Position numbers and translations under genes: made by a program | The notes under the pieces: model-generated | What the model was told of the DNA's origin: nothing | Seen by the model: only the letters and a program-made list of their open reading frames with translations | Database searches by the model: none | NCBI GenBank assembly: GCA_007129225.1 | Contig: SKVX01000288.1 | Coordinates: 1 to 15,269, forward strand | Origin: Halomonas sp. | Lineage (GTDB): Bacteria > Pseudomonadota > Gammaproteobacteria > Pseudomonadales > Halomonadaceae | Reading direction: 5' to 3' | Length of the DNA: 15,269 bases | Part shown: positions 8,959 to 15,269 of the stretch, in pieces | Layout: each line of letters starts with the position of its first letter | Position numbering within the stretch: the stretch's first letter is position 1

Positions 8959-9303
8959 TCAGCCCTTCAGGGCGTCATAGTCGCCGTCGCGATAGCCGAC
9001 AAGGATGTCGTCACCGGTATCGAGCAGCGGGCGCTTCAGCAGGGTTGGGTTGGCCATGATCAACGCACGCGCCTTGTTGGCGTCGATCTCCTTCTTGTCC
9101 TCCTCGGGGAGGTTGCGCCAGGTGGTGCTTCGCCGATTGAGCGCTTCGATCACCGGCACGTGCGTGAGGATATGCTCAAGCAGTGCCGCCGAGAGGCCGT
9201 CCTCGCGCAGGTCGTGGACCTGATAGGGGATGCCCTTGCTCTCCAGGGCCTTGCGTGCCTTGCGGCAGGTGTCGCAATTCTTGATCACGTACAGGGTCAG
9301 CAT
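8959..9303 (-). CDS. yffB: ArsC/Spx-family protein, YffB-like (putative thiol reductase)
   Basis: A 114-residue thioredoxin-fold protein of the ArsC/Spx superfamily. It begins MLTLYVIKNCDTCRKARKAL with a CxxC pair (C10, C13), followed by YQVHDLREDGLS, TTWRNLPEEDK and the conserved KRPLLDTGDDILVGY (90-104). These match E. coli YffB closely, although E. coli keeps only the first cysteine (CDTIKKA). The arsenate reductase label often given to this family is not supported by its context; glutathione-linked thiol chemistry has been suggested. The start overlaps the dapC stop by seven bases and has AAAGGAG at good spacing. In E. coli yffB lies directly upstream of dapE, so the link with DAP genes persists in a rearranged cluster. 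Confidence 0.9.
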   Translation of the reverse strand: MLTLYVIKNCDTCRKARKALESKGIPYQVHDLREDGLSAALLEHILTHVPVIEALNRRSTTWRNLPEEDKKEIDANKARALIMANPTLLKRPLLDTGDDILVGYRDGDYDALKG

Positions 9304-10502
9304 GATGCGCTCCTTTCGATGAAACGGCGAATGCGCCTTGCCGCCTCTACGGTAGCGTCCAGCTCGGCCACTAGTGCCAGGCGCACGCGCCCGGCACCGG
9401 GGTTGAGACCGTGGGAGCCCTCGCGACCCATATAGGAGCCGGGCAGCACGCTGACGTGCTCCTCGGCGAATAGCGCCCGGGCAAAAGCCTCGTCATCGCC
9501 GGCAGGCACCGCCGGCCAGAGGTAGAAGCTCGCCTCGGGGGCGGGAAACGTCATGACCGGTGCGAGTATCTCGGTGACGGCGGCAAACTTATCGCGATAG
9601 GCGTCACGGTTGGCGCGCACATGGGCCTCGTCGTTCCAGGCGGTGATCGAGGCGTGCTGCAGCGGCAGCGACATGGCGCAGCCATGGTAGGTGCGGTAGC
9701 GCTTGAAGGGGGCGATCAGCCCGGCATCTCCGGCGACGAAGCCGGAGCGCAGCCCCGGCAGGTTGGAGCGTTTGGAGAGCGAGTGGAACACCAGGCAGCG
9801 TCGGTAGTCATGGCGTCCCAGGGCGGCGCAGGCCTCGAGCAGCCCCGGCGGCGGCGCGCCCTCGTCCAGGTAGAGCTCCGAGTAGCACTCGTCGGAGGCG
9901 ATGATGAAGTCATGTTCGTCGGCAAGCCGGATCAGCGTCTCGAAATCGGCCAGCGGCGTCACCGCTCCGGTGGGGTTGCCCGGCGAGCAGAGGAAGACGA
10001 TCTGTACCTCGCGCCAGGTCTCGGCCGGCACGCTATCGAAGTCGGGGCGAAAGCCGCTATCGGCGCGGCAGTCCAAGTAGAGCGGCCGGCCACCGGCGAG
10101 CAGGGTGGCCCCCTCGTAGATCTGGTAGAAGGGGTTGGGCACCGCGACCCGGGCCGGACGAGTGCGGTCAATGGCAGCCTGGACGAAGGCGAAGATCGCC
10201 TCCCGGGTGCCGTTGACCGGCAGTACCTGGCGCTCGGGATCGAGCCCTGTGAGGCCGAAGCGACGACTCGCCCAGTCGGCGATGGCGTTGCGCAGCTCGG
10301 GCATGCCGGCGGTGGCCGGGTAGCGGGCCATCTCCGGCAGATGGTCCTGTAGCGTTGCCAGGGCCGCCGCAAAGGGGGCGTGCCGGGGCTCGCCGATGGT
10401 CAGCGGTACGTGTTCCAGCCCGGCGGGAGGCGTCACGCCGGCCTTCAGGGCGGCGAGTCTCTCGAAGGGGTAGGGCTTGAGGGCGTCGAGATCGGGATTC
10501 AT
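9297..10502 (-). CDS. dapC: Succinyldiaminopimelate transaminase
   Basis: A PLP-dependent fold-type I aminotransferase that converts N-succinyl-2-amino-6-ketopimelate with glutamate to N-succinyl-L,L-diaminopimelate, the step between DapD and DapE. The protein is 401 residues. Visible are YPATAGMPELR (61-71), VNGTREAIF (96-104), SPGNPTG (173-179) with the PLP-contacting asparagine N176, SDE (203-205, D204 pairing with the pyridine nitrogen), the Schiff-base lysine K244 in SLSKRSNLPGLRSGF, and R374 in GRVRLAL for the substrate carboxylate. The assignment to DapC rather than another class I aminotransferase rests on strong similarity in layout to Pseudomonas DapC and on the neighbouring dapD and dapE. 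The start at 10502 gives MNPDLDALKPYPFERL, typical of the family; its Shine-Dalgarno is weak (TGGA). Confidence 0.93.
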   Translation of the reverse strand: MNPDLDALKPYPFERLAALKAGVTPPAGLEHVPLTIGEPRHAPFAAALATLQDHLPEMARYPATAGMPELRNAIADWASRRFGLTGLDPERQVLPVNGTREAIFAFVQAAIDRTRPARVAVPNPFYQIYEGATLLAGGRPLYLDCRADSGFRPDFDSVPAETWREVQIVFLCSPGNPTGAVTPLADFETLIRLADEHDFIIASDECYSELYLDEGAPPPGLLEACAALGRHDYRRCLVFHSLSKRSNLPGLRSGFVAGDAGLIAPFKRYRTYHGCAMSLPLQHASITAWNDEAHVRANRDAYRDKFAAVTEILAPVMTFPAPEASFYLWPAVPAGDDEAFARALFAEEHVSVLPGSYMGREGSHGLNPGAGRVRLALVAELDATVEAARRIRRFIERSASC

Positions 10503-10585
10503 CGGTGTCCAGGGCGCCGTGGACCGGCGTCGTATTTGCGTTGTGATGCAGGGCACGGCGCTACGGGCGTGCGGGCAGACCGCCG

Positions 10586-10614
10586 ATTATAGGGAAGGCC
10601 CCGGCTTGCCTCAA
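10586..10614 (-). promoter_or_regulatory. Near-consensus sigma-70 promoter for the dapC-yffB-dapD-dapE cluster
   Basis: On the minus strand TTGAGG (10609-10614) is followed by exactly 17 bases and a perfect TATAAT (10586-10591). Transcription would begin near 10579, leaving an untranslated leader of about 77 bases before dapC. It lies in the 130-base gap after glnD, the only long gap in the minus-strand series, and is the strongest promoter in the window by consensus. Confidence 0.75.
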
Positions 10615-10632
10615 ACCCAGGAGTCGTGGCAC

Positions 10633-13314
10633 TCAACCGGAAACGTCGAGGACCTCGATCAGACGCTCGCGCAGGCGCTGCTGGCGCTCGGGGTCCGTCA
10701 GCGGCAGCCCGCCCTTGTCGGTGATGAAGAATACGTCCTCGACCCGCTCCCCCAGGGTGGCGATCTTGGCCGCCGAGAGGGCGATGTCCTGCTCCATGAA
10801 GATGCGCCCCACCCGGGCCAGCAGGCCGGGGCGGTCCGGGGCGGTGAGCTCCAGCAGGGTGCGCTCGTTGGCCGGGTCCTGCTCGATCAGCACTTCCGTG
10901 GCGACATGGAAGTGGCGCAGTTGGCGAGGGGTGTGCCGGGTGACGATCTGGGGGTAGTCTTCCGGGTCGTCGAGCTCCTCCACCAGGTGACGGCGAATGG
11001 CCTCGATGCGCTCGGCATCCCGGATCGACTCCCCGCGGCTGTCGAGCACGATGAAGGTGTTGAGCGTCCAGTCGTTGCTCGAGGTGGCGATGCGAGCGTC
11101 GTGGATGGAGAGTCCCAGCTGTTCCATGGCGGCGGCGGTGGCGGCGAACAGGTCATCCACCGAGGGGGTGTGGATGAATACCTTGGTACCGCCGTCGGTC
11201 ATGTCGTCGGTGGGGGCGCTGATCAGGATCAGCGGCAGCTGCGAGTCGCCGTGGGCGAGAATGCCCATGGTCTGCCAGACGATCTCGCTGGGCGCGTACT
11301 GCAGGAAATAATCCTCGCCGAGGGATTCCCAGAGCCGGTCGACCCTGGGCAGCTCGGCCCCCACCGAGGCCAGCAGCGAGCGCGCCTCGCCCCGGGTCTC
11401 GCGTACCCAGTCCTCGCGATCGAGCGGATTGTCCAGTCCGCGGCGCAGGGCGCGCTTGGTCTCGGCGTGAAGCTGGCGCAGCAGCGAGGCGCGCCAGCCG
11501 TTCCACAGCGTCGGGTTGGTGGCGTTGATATCGGCCACCGTCAGCACGTAGAGGTAGTCCAGGCGGTTTTCGTCGCCGACGCGGGAGGCGAACTCGCGAA
11601 TCACGTCGGGGTCGGTGATGTCGCGCTTCTGGGCCACCATCGACATCACCAGGTGGTTCTCCACCAGCCAGCTGACCAGACGGGTGTCGCGCAGCGTCAT
11701 GCCGTGCCGCTGGGCGAAGCGCTCCACGTCACGGGCACCGAGGATGGAGTGGTCGCCGCCACGGCCCTTGCCGATGTCGTGATACAGCCCGGCGATCCAC
11801 AGCAGTTCTAGCTTGGGGAGTTGATGGATCAGGGTAGCGGCCACGGGAAATTCGTCCCGGGCGTCGGGCTCGCGGAAGCACTGGATGAACTTCAGCAGGC
11901 GCAGGGTATGTGCATCCACGGTATAGATGTGAAAGAGATCGTGCTGCATCAATCCCACCGCCTGGCCGAACTCCGGCAGGTACTTGCCCAGCACGCCGTA
12001 GCGGTTCATGCGCCGCAGCTGGCGTGCCACATTGCCGCCGGAGCGGAGCAGCGACATGAACAGGTACTGATGGTGGGGGTCATCCCGGTAGAGGTCGTCG
12101 ATCTGGTGGCGGTGGTCGCGGATCAGGCGAATGGTGTCGGCGCGGACCCCCTCGATCTCGGGGTGCTCCGCCATCAGCAGGAAGAGCTCGAGCAGGGCCG
12201 AGGGGTGCTCGCGGAAGACCGCCCGGCTGCGGGCCTGGATGTAACCGCCTGCGATCTCGAAGCGCTCGTTGAGGGGGACCGATTCCAGGCGCTCACCGCT
12301 GCGCAGGATCGCTTCGTCAAAGTGCTGCAGCAGCATGTCGTTGAGGCCCGCCAGGGCCGTGACATGCCGGTAGTAGCGCTTCATGAACTGCTCGACGGCC
12401 AGTCGCTCTGGGGTGTCCTGGTAGCCGAACAGTTCGGCGATGGTGCGCTGATGGTCGAACTGCAGGCGGTCCTCGGCGCGATCGGTCAGCATGTGCAGGG
12501 CGTATCGCACCTGCCACAGGAAGGCCTGGCCCTGGCTCAGGATGCGCAGCTCGGCATCGTTCATGAAGCCGTTCGCGACCAGGTCCTCGTAGCGCTGGCT
12601 GCCGAAGTGGCGCTTGGCCACCCAGCCGATCATCTGGATGTCACGCAGCCCGCCGGGTGAGCTCTTGATATTGGGTTCCAGGTGGTACTCGGAGTTGTTG
12701 AAGCGGTGGTGGCGGGTGATCTGCTCCTGCCACTTGGCCTCGAAGAACTGGTCGGCAGGCCACATGCGGTCGGCGGCGATGCGGACCTTCATGGCGTCGC
12801 GCAGGTGTTCCGGGCCGGCCAGGGTGCGCGACTCCATCAGGTTGGTAATCACCGTGATGTCGCCGGCGGCCTCGCGCTCGCAGTCGGCCAGCGAGCGCAC
12901 GCTATGGCCGATCTCCAGGCCGATGTCCCACAGGAAGGTGATGAAGGCGGTCAGCGGCTCCCGGTAGGGCACGTCGTCGTCATGCTCGAGCAGCAGCATC
13001 AGGTCGACGTCCGAGTGGGGGTGCAGCTCGCCGCGCCCATAGCCTCCCACCGCCAGCAGCGCCACGCCGTCGTCGGGCCATGGCTGCAGCGCCCAGGCGA
13101 TGGCGAGGAGGCGGTCGAGACACCAGGCGCGGCCATGCACCAGGTTGCGAATGTCGGCGCCGTCACGAAAGCGCTCGTCGAGCCGGGCCTGGATGTCGCC
13201 GAGGGCCGCCTTGAAGGGGGCGATGGGCGAGCGGTTGCCACTCAGTTCGCTGCGAAATGCCTCGGCGTCGAACAGCGTCTCATCCGGCGAAAAACGGTAG
13301 TGGTGCAGGAGCAT
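10633..13314 (-). CDS. glnD: Bifunctional uridylyltransferase/uridylyl-removing enzyme (PII)
   Basis: Senses glutamine and adds or removes UMP on PII proteins, so controlling glutamine synthetase and the nitrogen response. The 893-residue length equals the E. coli protein (890). Domains in order are the nucleotidyltransferase with GGYGRGEL (90-97) and D102/D104; the GlnD uridylyltransferase helical region (RHHRFNNSEYHLEPNIKSSPGGLRD split around 201-225); the HD hydrolase domain with H462, H468 and H512-D513 (GLYHDIGKG) and H521-D-independent helices; and two ACT domains, about 710-790 and 818-893 (LLELTAPDRPGLLARV), which bind glutamine. The frame is open 67 codons further upstream inside map, but the ATG at 13314, eleven bases after the map stop, gives the family N terminus. 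Its Shine-Dalgarno is poor, so coupling to map translation is likely. Confidence 0.97.
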   Translation of the reverse strand: MLLHHYRFSPDETLFDAEAFRSELSGNRSPIAPFKAALGDIQARLDERFRDGADIRNLVHGRAWCLDRLLAIAWALQPWPDDGVALLAVGGYGRGELHPHSDVDLMLLLEHDDDVPYREPLTAFITFLWDIGLEIGHSVRSLADCEREAAGDITVITNLMESRTLAGPEHLRDAMKVRIAADRMWPADQFFEAKWQEQITRHHRFNNSEYHLEPNIKSSPGGLRDIQMIGWVAKRHFGSQRYEDLVANGFMNDAELRILSQGQAFLWQVRYALHMLTDRAEDRLQFDHQRTIAELFGYQDTPERLAVEQFMKRYYRHVTALAGLNDMLLQHFDEAILRSGERLESVPLNERFEIAGGYIQARSRAVFREHPSALLELFLLMAEHPEIEGVRADTIRLIRDHRHQIDDLYRDDPHHQYLFMSLLRSGGNVARQLRRMNRYGVLGKYLPEFGQAVGLMQHDLFHIYTVDAHTLRLLKFIQCFREPDARDEFPVAATLIHQLPKLELLWIAGLYHDIGKGRGGDHSILGARDVERFAQRHGMTLRDTRLVSWLVENHLVMSMVAQKRDITDPDVIREFASRVGDENRLDYLYVLTVADINATNPTLWNGWRASLLRQLHAETKRALRRGLDNPLDREDWVRETRGEARSLLASVGAELPRVDRLWESLGEDYFLQYAPSEIVWQTMGILAHGDSQLPLILISAPTDDMTDGGTKVFIHTPSVDDLFAATAAAMEQLGLSIHDARIATSSNDWTLNTFIVLDSRGESIRDAERIEAIRRHLVEELDDPEDYPQIVTRHTPRQLRHFHVATEVLIEQDPANERTLLELTAPDRPGLLARVGRIFMEQDIALSAAKIATLGERVEDVFFITDKGGLPLTDPERQQRLRERLIEVLDVSG

Positions 13315-13325
13315 GGGCGTTCGAC

Positions 13326-14117
13326 TCAGTGGTCGAGGAAGGCGAGATCTTCTTCGCCACGGGCAGTGAGCACCTCGACGCCGGTTTCGGTGACCAGCAA
13401 CGTGTGCTCCCACTGGGCGGACAGGCTCTTGTCCCGGGTCACGGCGGTCCAGCCATCGCGCAGCACCTTGGTCTGGTGCCCGCCAACGTTGATCATCGGT
13501 TCGATGGTGAAGCACATGCCGGCTTCCAGCACCGCGTCGGCCTCGGGGGCGTAGCCGTCATAATGCAGCACCTGGGGGTCTTCATGGAAGGTGGCGCCGA
13601 TACCGTGGCCGCAGAAGTCGCGCACCACCGAATAGCCATTGGCCTCGGCGTGTTGCTGGATGGCCCGGGCCAGCTCGGACAGGCGCACGCCGGGGCGGAC
13701 CAGGGCGATGCTGTGGTAGAGGCACTCCTGGGTGACCCGGCACAGGCGCTCGCCCTGGATGCTCTCGCCGATGATGAACATCACGCTGGAGTCGCCGTGA
13801 TAGCCGTCGGCCGTCTTCACCGTGACATCGATATTCATGATGTCACCCTTCTTCAGCCGCTTGCTGATGTCCGGGATGCCATGGCAGACCACATGATTGA
13901 TCGAGGTACAGATCGATTTCGGAAAGCCGTGGTAGTTGAGCGGGGCCGGCGTGGAGCCCAGCTCACCGACGATGTAGTCATGGCACAGGCGGTCGAGCTC
14001 GCCGGTGGTCACACCAGCCTTCACATGAGGTGCGATCATCTCCAGCACGCTGGCGGCCTGACGGCCGGCTTCGCGCATCATCTCGATCTCGTCGGGCGTC
14101 TTGATGGGAATGTTCAT
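13326..14117 (-). CDS. map: Type I methionine aminopeptidase
   Basis: Removes the initiator methionine from nascent proteins. The protein is 263 residues, like E. coli Map (264). The dinuclear metal ligands of the pita-bread fold are present: D97 (MNIDVTV), D109 (YHGDSS), H171 (CGHGIG), E206 (FTIEPM) and E237 (WEHTLLV), with the substrate-side H79 (VVCHGIP). The ATG at 14117 gives MNIPIKTPDEIEMMREAGR, the usual N terminus; an upstream in-frame ATG at 14183 would add 22 residues that run into the promoter region. The Shine-Dalgarno is modest (CGAG, spacing about 6). It is the first gene of a map-glnD unit, divergent from rpsB, as in E. coli. Confidence 0.97.
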   Translation of the reverse strand: MNIPIKTPDEIEMMREAGRQAASVLEMIAPHVKAGVTTGELDRLCHDYIVGELGSTPAPLNYHGFPKSICTSINHVVCHGIPDISKRLKKGDIMNIDVTVKTADGYHGDSSVMFIIGESIQGERLCRVTQECLYHSIALVRPGVRLSELARAIQQHAEANGYSVVRDFCGHGIGATFHEDPQVLHYDGYAPEADAVLEAGMCFTIEPMINVGGHQTKVLRDGWTAVTRDKSLSAQWEHTLLVTETGVEVLTARGEEDLAFLDH

Positions 14118-14178
14118 GGGGTCTCGGTTCTGAGGGGTGGTCGCGCCCGGCAATTGGCGGGTATACGCGGCGGGCGAC

Positions 14179-14207
14179 TTCATCTCGTCGGCGAACTATG
14201 GTATAAA
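14179..14207 (+). promoter_or_regulatory. rpsB promoter with extended -10 and GC-rich discriminator
   Basis: TTCATC (14179-14184), a 17-base spacer and TATAAA (14202-14207), with the TGn extension (TGG at 14199-14201) directly before the -10. The bases after the -10 are GCCGCGCGC, a GC-rich discriminator of the kind that makes ribosomal promoters sensitive to ppGpp and DksA. Transcription would start near 14214. Confidence 0.65.
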
Positions 14208-14226
14208 GCCGCGCGCTTTCCTGCAA
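14198..14226 (-). promoter_or_regulatory. Possible map-glnD promoter overlapping the rpsB promoter
   Basis: On the minus strand TTGCAG (14221-14226), a 17-base spacer and TACCAT (14198-14203) match consensus at 3 and 4 of 6 positions. The -10 hexamer shares bases 14202-14203 with the rpsB -10. It would give a leader of about 74 bases before map. Confidence 0.4.
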
Positions 14227-14430
14227 TCGTCGACCCTCTCTCAAGGCCGTGGTTCGGCCGAGAGTCGACGACAGTGATGGCGTGATAACGAGGCGCATAC
14301 CGCGTTTCGACAACATAGCCTTGAAAAACACACACGCACCGGCACATGGTCCCGGGTGCTGCCGCGGCACCGCCTCGGTAGTCGGATCCATGGGGTGCGT
14401 GGAGGCCTAACCCGATTTTCAGGAGTCATC
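14214..14430 (+). promoter_or_regulatory. rpsB mRNA leader with stable hairpins (candidate S2 autoregulatory site)
   Basis: About 217 untranslated bases lie between the proposed start and the rpsB ATG. The 5' part folds as a long stem: TCGTCGA (14227-14233) with TCGACGA (14265-14271), TCTC with GAGA, and an inner GGCCG-TGGTT-CGGCC (14245-14259). A second hairpin GGTGC...GCACC spans 14355-14371. Published work on E. coli and relatives shows S2 represses rpsB-tsf through the rpsB leader; whether these stems are the binding element is inferred from position. No convincing gene lies in the leader. Confidence 0.5.
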
Positions 14431-15177
14431 ATGGCACACGTCAATATGCGCGATCTGCTGAAGGCAGGCGCTCACTTCGGTCACCAGACCCGTTACTGGA
14501 ATCCGAAGATGGGCAAGTTCATCTTCGGCGCCCGCAACAAGATCCACATCATCAACCTCGAACACACCCTGCCGGCCCTCAATGAGGTGATCGACGTGGT
14601 CGAGAAGATGGCCGCGTCCAACAACAAGATCCTGTTCGTTGGCACCAAGCGCAGCGCCAGCAAGATCATCAAGGAAGAGGCCAATCGTGTCGGCCACCCG
14701 TTCGTCAATCACCGCTGGCTGGGCGGCATGCTGACGAACTACAAGACCATTCGTCAGTCGATCAAGCGCCTGCGCGACCTCGAGACCATGCGCGAGGACG
14801 GCACCTTCGAGAAGCTGACCAAGAAAGAGGTCCTGATGGCGACCCGCGAGCAGGACAAGCTCGAGCGCTCCATCGGCGGTATCAAGGAAATGGGCGGCTT
14901 GCCCGATGCCCTGTTCGTCATCGACGTCGATCACGAGCGTATCGCGATCAACGAGGCTAACAAGCTCGGCATTCCGGTCATCGGCGTGGTGGATACCAAC
15001 TCCGACCCGGATGGCGTCGACTACGTGATTCCGGGCAACGATGACTCCATCCGTGCCATCCAGATCTACGTCAAGGCGATCGCTGATGCCTGCGCACGTG
15101 CGAAGGAAGGCCGTCCCGACGAGTTCGTCGAGGTCACCGAGAGTGAAGGCGGCGACGCGACTGCCGCTGCCGAGTAA
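14431..15177 (+). CDS. rpsB: 30S ribosomal protein S2
   Basis: A small-subunit protein needed for S1 attachment and translation initiation. The protein is 248 residues (E. coli 241), starting MAHVNMRDLLKAGAHFGHQT. Family signatures include RYWNPKMGKFIFGARNKIH (21-39), NLEHTLPAL, VGTKRSA and HRWLGGMLTN, the coiled-coil hairpin around 105-150, and FVIDVDHERIAINEANKL with GIPVIGVVDTNSDPD. The C-terminal tail is acidic (VTESEGGDATAAAE). The start is fixed by AGGAG (14421-14425), five bases upstream; an in-frame ATG at 14356 lies in the leader and is not used by the family. The expected partner tsf would begin just past the window end. Confidence 0.98.
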   Translation: MAHVNMRDLLKAGAHFGHQTRYWNPKMGKFIFGARNKIHIINLEHTLPALNEVIDVVEKMAASNNKILFVGTKRSASKIIKEEANRVGHPFVNHRWLGGMLTNYKTIRQSIKRLRDLETMREDGTFEKLTKKEVLMATREQDKLERSIGGIKEMGGLPDALFVIDVDHERIAINEANKLGIPVIGVVDTNSDPDGVDYVIPGNDDSIRAIQIYVKAIADACARAKEGRPDEFVEVTESEGGDATAAAE

Positions 15178-15188
15178 CGGTGAGCCAT

Positions 15189-15210
15189 CCGGGCAGGCGT
15201 GCCTGTCCGG
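15189..15210 (+). terminator. Hairpin just after rpsB
   Basis: CCGGGCAGGC (15189-15198) and GCCTGTCCGG (15201-15210) pair with one G-U, starting 11 bases after the rpsB stop. There is no T-tract; the sequence continues CGCGTCGGG. It may be an mRNA 3' stabiliser or partial terminator within an rpsB-tsf transcript. Confidence 0.45.
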
Positions 15211-15242
15211 CGCGTCGGGTCTGCTTCAGCCCCGGCCCGCTC

Positions 15243-15269
15243 TCCCGCCCCGGCAGCGCCGGGGCGGGA
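15243..15269 (+). terminator. Perfect GC hairpin at window end (rpsB-tsf attenuator candidate)
   Basis: The arms TCCCGCCCCGGC and GCCGGGGCGGGA form a perfect 12-base stem with loop AGC. It is cut off at the window edge, so a following T-tract cannot be seen. Its place suggests an attenuator between rpsB and the expected tsf. Confidence 0.6.

Noticed and set aside
8959..9303. Arsenate reductase for an arsenic resistance operon
   Set aside because: The sequence is of the YffB branch, and the neighbours are dap genes with no arsB, arsR or arsH.
7780..9435. Long plus-strand open frame (551 codons) opposite dapE, dapD and the yffB-like gene
   Set aside because: It spans three well-supported genes on the other strand, and its composition is that of reverse-complement codons. 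No motif was seen.
10477..11811. Plus-strand open frames opposite glnD and across the glnD-dapC gap
   Set aside because: Antisense shadows of glnD. The minus-strand promoter and gene starts explain this region.
13315..13515. 67-codon upstream extension of glnD
   Set aside because: It lies in another frame inside map, has no family similarity, and the ATG at 13314 gives the standard GlnD length.
13257..14285. Plus-strand open frame of 342 codons opposite map
   Set aside because: It overlaps all of map antisense and the promoter region, with no recognisable domain.

Overview
The window is GC-rich (by eye, mid-60s percent) chromosomal DNA from a gammaproteobacterium. Protein sequences, codon use and gene order fit the Halomonas/Halomonadaceae neighbourhood, with Pseudomonas as the nearest familiar comparison. 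This placement rests on family knowledge, not a database search. Almost everything is core metabolism or housekeeping. I see no prophage, transposase, CRISPR array, rRNA or tRNA.

Layout. (1) 1-3462: the 3' end of an NAD-type malic enzyme gene (maeA, +) converges on aconitase acnA (-), with a hairpin terminator between them. (2) 3463-4970: divergent from acnA lies a 69-residue CPXCG cysteine-rich protein, then thioredoxin reductase trxB. (3) 4971-6339: an accessory-looking stretch. It holds a palindrome cluster that can fold as a multi-arm junction, slyX (-), a divergent gene for a two-helix membrane protein with a C-terminal cold-shock domain, and a second element built of nested inverted repeats followed by a strong hairpin. 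(4) 6340-10502: a minus-strand run read as dapC, a YffB/ArsC-like protein, dapD, dapE and an unrecognised 128-residue protein. (5) 10633-14117: map then glnD, also minus. (6) 14118-15269: divergent from map, rpsB (ribosomal protein S2) with a long structured leader; the window ends in a perfect hairpin where tsf would be expected to follow.

How the genes work together. DapD, DapC and DapE are three consecutive enzymes of the succinylase route to meso-diaminopimelate and lysine, and here they are adjacent with short or overlapping junctions. A near-consensus sigma-70 promoter (TTGAGG, 17 bp, TATAAT) in the glnD-dapC gap suggests the dap cluster can be transcribed independently of map-glnD. GlnD is the PII uridylyltransferase that reports glutamine status. 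Map and S2 belong to translation. The divergent rpsB/map arrangement with glnD and dap genes downstream of map resembles the conserved order in E. coli and Pseudomonas.

I did not find a convincing new multi-gene system. The best leads are the membrane-anchored cold-shock-domain protein, the two palindromic intergenic elements flanking the slyX/cold-shock pair, the unrecognised gene at the end of the dap operon, and the overlapping divergent promoters at rpsB/map.
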